NCBI GenBank assembly: GCA_964539615.1
Contig: CAZIJP010000048.1
Location: 1 to 17,326 of the forward strand
DNA: 17,326 nt
Source of the DNA: CAYRFE01 sp964539615
Lineage (GTDB): Bacteria; Macinerneyibacteriota; Macinerneyibacteria; Macinerneyibacteriales; CAYRFE01
Direction of reading: 5' to 3'
A program made the position numbers and the translations under genes. The notes beneath the pieces were generated by a model. The model made no database searches and was not told where the DNA came from. It saw nothing but the letters and a program-made list of their open reading frames with translations. This document shows, in pieces, positions 14,782 through 17,326 of the stretch. The first letter of the stretch is position 1. The number at the start of each line of letters is the position of its first letter.

Positions 14782-15056
14782 TTACCACCTGCCTTGTCAG
14801 CCAGCGATTGGGCGAACTGTTCCGTAAACCGGTCCTGGGCTTCTCTAAATTCAGTTTGGAATTCAGTTTTAGACGGCTGCATATCATTCATCAACTCAAA
14901 ACCGTCGTTAACATTAAATGCTTGCCCCTCTGGCTGCTTCACAGAAAACATATGGTCATAGCCTTCTCTTTTTGTCCTGAAAACAAGGAAGCCACCAAGA
15001 ACTACGCCAGACAGTGAACAAGCCCATGCCAATATGAACGCCAGTATAAGTTCCAT
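14778..15056 (-). CDS. Small single-span membrane protein
   Basis: A 92-aa protein with one hydrophobic segment at residues 3-26 (LILAFILAWACSLSGVVLGG), followed at once by basic residues (RTKR), which predicts a short periplasmic N-terminus and a cytoplasmic C-terminus. Residues 61-88 are a charged helix with possible coiled-coil character. No lipobox or signal-peptidase site is evident. The ATG at 15056 overlaps the preceding stop (TAATG) and has little ribosome site of its own, so translation is probably coupled. Its role is unknown. A holin-like or membrane-anchoring function is possible, but no endolysin is adjacent and the placement between terminase and portal genes is unusual for lysis. 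Confidence 0.7.
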   Translation of the reverse strand: MELILAFILAWACSLSGVVLGGFLVFRTKREGYDHMFSVKQPEGQAFNVNDGFELMNDMQPSKTEFQTEFREAQDRFTEQFAQSLADKAGGK

Positions 15057-15502
15057 TATGACAGGGCCACTTCACCAACATTCTCGACGATTGTGCCGTT
15101 TCCAGCCGAATCAATCCATAATATGATGCACTCTTTGGGTGCATTTAGCGTTACCACGTCATTTGTTCCGTCGAATGTTCCTGCCGTTGCCGTCACTGTA
15201 TGTGCAGCAGTACCTGATGCACTCGTGTTTTTAATCACCAGCAGGCCCTGATGGTTGGCCAAGTCTGCGATAGTTGCCGCAACAACAACCGTGGCATGAC
15301 TCAGCTCAATTGCATTGATGCCGGGCGTGACCGCTCCGGATACCGTAAGTTCCTGCATATTTCCCCTTCCTGCCCGGAGGGAATCGGCATACGCCTTGAT
15401 ACTCTGCTGAGTTGCTAAGGCCCGGTCACCATCGGATGCCATTGTATCCTCATCTTTAATGTCATAAGTTGCGACCCCGCCTAACGTAACTGCCTTATCC
15501 AT
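15056..15502 (-). CDS. Beta-rich virion protein with tail-fibre-like N-terminus
   Basis: A 148-aa protein. The N-terminal DGDRALATQQSIKAYADSL (24-42) matches the LATQQSIKAYVD motif that recurs in phage tail fibres and other trimeric appendages, often where a helix precedes a beta domain. Residues about 50-148 are a beta domain with GLLVIKNTSASGTAAHTVTA (86-105), GTFDGTNDVVTLNAPKECII (108-127) and the closing GNGTIVENVGEVALS, a pattern seen in small phage decoration or fibre proteins. The ATG at 15502 has GGAG eight bases upstream and lies two bases after the previous stop. A head fibre or decoration role is inferred. The terminase-portal interval is an unexpected place for a tail fibre. Confidence 0.7.
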   Translation of the reverse strand: MDKAVTLGGVATYDIKDEDTMASDGDRALATQQSIKAYADSLRAGRGNMQELTVSGAVTPGINAIELSHATVVVAATIADLANHQGLLVIKNTSASGTAAHTVTATAGTFDGTNDVVTLNAPKECIILWIDSAGNGTIVENVGEVALS

Positions 15503-15504
15503 AA

Positions 15505-16191
15505 TTATATCTCCATGTTTATTGGTTTGCCGTGGTCAATGTCCTGTTCCCACGTTCTTTCTGTGAATATCGTGTGAACCAGGCCAGCCAAAATTCCTGC
15601 TGCCGGGTAATCGAAGACTTTTCCATTGTCGATGATGTCTGGCTGTATAGCTTCTACCCTGGCAATAAGGTCAGGGAATTGGCTTATTGCTATAGTCTTT
15701 TTTTCTTTGGCCCGTTTCAGTTGCCACATATACAATGGGAAGACATTCGGCTCGTGCCAGTCCGCCGGCTCCCTGATGTAGAATCCATGTCCTGGTCCAA
15801 GTTTCTTTTCCAGGGCCACCGACGTTTCAGACACCAGAGCAGTGTATCGCTCAGGATCAGCTATCCAGTCTGGCAGTATTCCGCCAAACTCTCCAAACCT
15901 ATATGCCTTCCTTGTCATCACAGCGTCCTCAACAAGGTCATACACTGACTGGTGTTCCCGGAATTCTATTACTTTGACACTTCCTTTGTCAACACCTGCA
16001 ATTATCATACACCCAGGCGCCAATGCCGTGGGCCATCCGATTGCGCCGGAAATGGCTGAATATCTCTGTCCGGTTCTCGTGTCATGAATCAGCGACGGTT
16101 TTAACTCCCGCATCTGTCCTGTAACCTCTGCCCAGTCATGACGTGCATGGCGGGTTTCTGCGTCAAAAGTATCCCGGATGATCTCGATCAT
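15505..16191 (-). CDS. Hypothetical protein, conserved-looking, after terminase
   Basis: A 228-aa soluble protein of unknown function. Visible features are TGQRYSAISGAIGWP (39-53), IIAGVDKGSVKVIEF (63-77), YRFGEFGGILPDWIADPERY (97-116), a Trp/Tyr-containing PLYMWQLKRAKEKK segment (152-165) and YPAAGILAGLVHTIF (198-212). There is no membrane segment, cysteine cluster or recognised fold. The ATG overlaps the terminase stop by four bases (ATGA) and has GGAGGAG upstream, so it is efficiently coupled to terminase. The position suggests a packaging-associated role. The IIAGVDKGS strand-turn recalls the first strand of RNase H-like folds, but the further acidic residues of an active site are not evident. 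Confidence 0.72.
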   Translation of the reverse strand: MIEIIRDTFDAETRHARHDWAEVTGQMRELKPSLIHDTRTGQRYSAISGAIGWPTALAPGCMIIAGVDKGSVKVIEFREHQSVYDLVEDAVMTRKAYRFGEFGGILPDWIADPERYTALVSETSVALEKKLGPGHGFYIREPADWHEPNVFPLYMWQLKRAKEKKTIAISQFPDLIARVEAIQPDIIDNGKVFDYPAAGILAGLVHTIFTERTWEQDIDHGKPINMEI

Positions 16192-17326
16192 GCCCAGTCT
16201 CCTCCGCCGAAAAATCCGATATACTCAATCTCTAAAGCGTACCGTATGGAGTCGATGTAGTGATTGTCTTTATCCACTGGGATAGGAAGGCTGACGCCAT
16301 TCTTGTCCTTTTTCCATTGCCATGTTGTAAGCTCATTCACCAGCCCCTGGAGCTTTTCATCAACAATAATTTCGTGCTTTTGCAACCATTTGATTGAGTA
16401 CAGCAGCGAGTCCTTTCCTTTTTTAACGGACCTGGCATCAATACCGTGATCCTTCAATTCCTGGATGGACTTGGGCTCAGCAGAATCGCAGAACAGGGCT
16501 TCTTGCCCTATCTCGGGCTTGATTCTGTCCGCGATCATGGGGTTGGTCATCCCAGCCTGGTGCCAAGCAGAAAAAATGTAAATCTGCTTCCTGGCCTGGT
16601 CGTAGTGGTTCCGGGTGAATGCGTTGGGGTCTGAGGAATACCCGAAATCAAGGCCGTTCCTGACATTGTTGAATTGGGAGTGGTCAGACAAATCAGCCGT
16701 CTTCCAGTTTGTAAGGATAGCATCACCCAGTATCCCCCAATTTCCATATGTGTATACCTGTCGGTAATATTCATCCCCCTCGTTCTCCAGGGCATAAATA
16801 TCATCCGGCATCAACCATTGATTATCTTTGTATGTGGTCTTAAGTATTGACAGGTGGTCATCCTGGTATTCTTTCTGGTTCTCTGACCAGTTTATTGGTT
16901 TAAAAAAATGGTCATAAATCCAATGCGTTTTATAAATAGGGTTAAATGACAATATGTGCCGCTTAGGAACCTGTGACATCCCCCTGAGACGTTTTCCTAG
17001 CTGCTTGGTTGCCTCATATGTGTTTTCTGTCGCTTCTTCCTGCCATATGTCAGTTATAACGCCTTTTTTAGGGGTTACTGATTTAATCTTCTCTTCGTCA
17101 TCCAGGCCCTTAAAAATCATCTGATACCCATTTGCGCAGGTGATTTCCATATCTCCTGTGCGTATTTCGAACAATTCATTGGCTTTATGGTATGTTATTG
17201 CTTTGCAAATCTCGTTAAAGACGGATGATCTTACAGTGTTTGATACTTGCCTTGTGATCAGGTAATTCCGTCCGCCCTGGAGCAAATCCTTGACGGCTCG
17301 TTGGGCCAGGAAAAATGATTTCCCGG
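16188..17326 (-). CDS. terL: Terminase large subunit (5' end cut by window)
   Basis: The ATP-driven DNA packaging motor and nuclease; 378 residues are visible. The frame stays open to the right edge and the first visible residues are GKSFFLAQR, the end of a Walker A loop, so perhaps 30-60 N-terminal residues are missing. Counting from the TTG-encoded residue at 17285, DIWQEEATE (79-87) is Walker B with the catalytic Glu, and SFNP (113-116) is the coupling motif. The RuvC/RNase H-like nuclease follows, with GLDFGYSSDP (D213), LFCDSAEP (D267) and HYIDSIRYAL (D345) supplying the three metal-binding Asp. This layout matches the PBSX/Terminase_3 type. All key residues are present. No small subunit is visible; it would lie beyond the right edge. 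Confidence 0.95.
   Translation of the reverse strand, partial: GKSFFLAQRAVKDLLQGGRNYLITRQVSNTVRSSVFNEICKAITYHKANELFEIRTGDMEITCANGYQMIFKGLDDEEKIKSVTPKKGVITDIWQEEATENTYEATKQLGKRLRGMSQVPKRHILSFNPIYKTHWIYDHFFKPINWSENQKEYQDDHLSILKTTYKDNQWLMPDDIYALENEGDEYYRQVYTYGNWGILGDAILTNWKTADLSDHSQFNNVRNGLDFGYSSDPNAFTRNHYDQARKQIYIFSAWHQAGMTNPMIADRIKPEIGQEALFCDSAEPKSIQELKDHGIDARSVKKGKDSLLYSIKWLQKHEIIVDEKLQGLVNELTTWQWKKDKNGVSLPIPVDKDNHYIDSIRYALEIEYIGFFGGGDWA

Noticed and set aside
17283..17285. TTG at 17285 as the true start of the terminase
   Set aside because: The frame continues upstream to the window edge and encodes GKSFFLAQR, the end of the Walker A motif, so the real start lies outside the window.

Overview
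The window is a 17.3 kb piece of a tailed bacteriophage or prophage. It holds the packaging, head and tail genes as one unbroken late transcription unit on the minus strand, so transcription runs from high to low coordinates. Neighbouring genes abut or overlap by a few bases, and the longest gap is 84 bases. There is no tRNA, rRNA, CRISPR array, insertion sequence or integrase, and no gene-free stretch above 300 bases. Both ends are cut: the large terminase gene runs off the right edge and a small gene runs off the left edge. Many genes have a good Shine-Dalgarno sequence, which fits a bacterial host. The overall flavour recalls phages of anaerobic marine or sediment bacteria such as Desulfobacterota, but that is a guess and nothing in the sequence fixes the host.

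Layout in transcription order. (1) 17326-14383: terminase large subunit, then four small genes: an unknown 228-aa protein, a 148-aa beta-rich protein with a tail-fibre-like N-terminus, a 92-aa single-span membrane protein and a 132-aa protein with two CxxC pairs. (2) 14390-9966: portal, a Tad2-like (DUF2829) protein, an FmdB-type zinc ribbon, scaffold and major capsid protein. (3) 9890-7432: a probable capsid decoration protein, a head-tail adaptor and a 451-aa tail/stabilisation protein. (4) 7411-1: appendage-like proteins. These are two beta-rich virion proteins, an unknown 296-aa protein, a 377-aa protein of short beta repeats, a 693-aa protein ending in a CAP/SCP domain, a 622-aa coiled-coil protein and the start of one more gene.

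How the genes work together. The terminase packages DNA through the portal into a procapsid built by scaffold and capsid protein. The decoration protein would coat the head, and the adaptor and tail protein would close the portal vertex. No tape-measure, tail-tube or sheath gene lies between the connector and the appendage genes, which favours a short-tailed (podovirus-like) particle. The 7.4 kb appendage block is visibly more AT-rich than the head block and contains mostly unrecognised, repetitive proteins, as expected of a host-interaction module that is exchanged between phages.

The most notable items are a Tad2-like putative anti-Thoeris domain fused to a second phage domain inside the head operon; a CAP/SCP domain at the C-terminus of a large putative virion protein; and a coiled-coil protein in which every aromatic residue over about 150 residues falls in a single heptad position.
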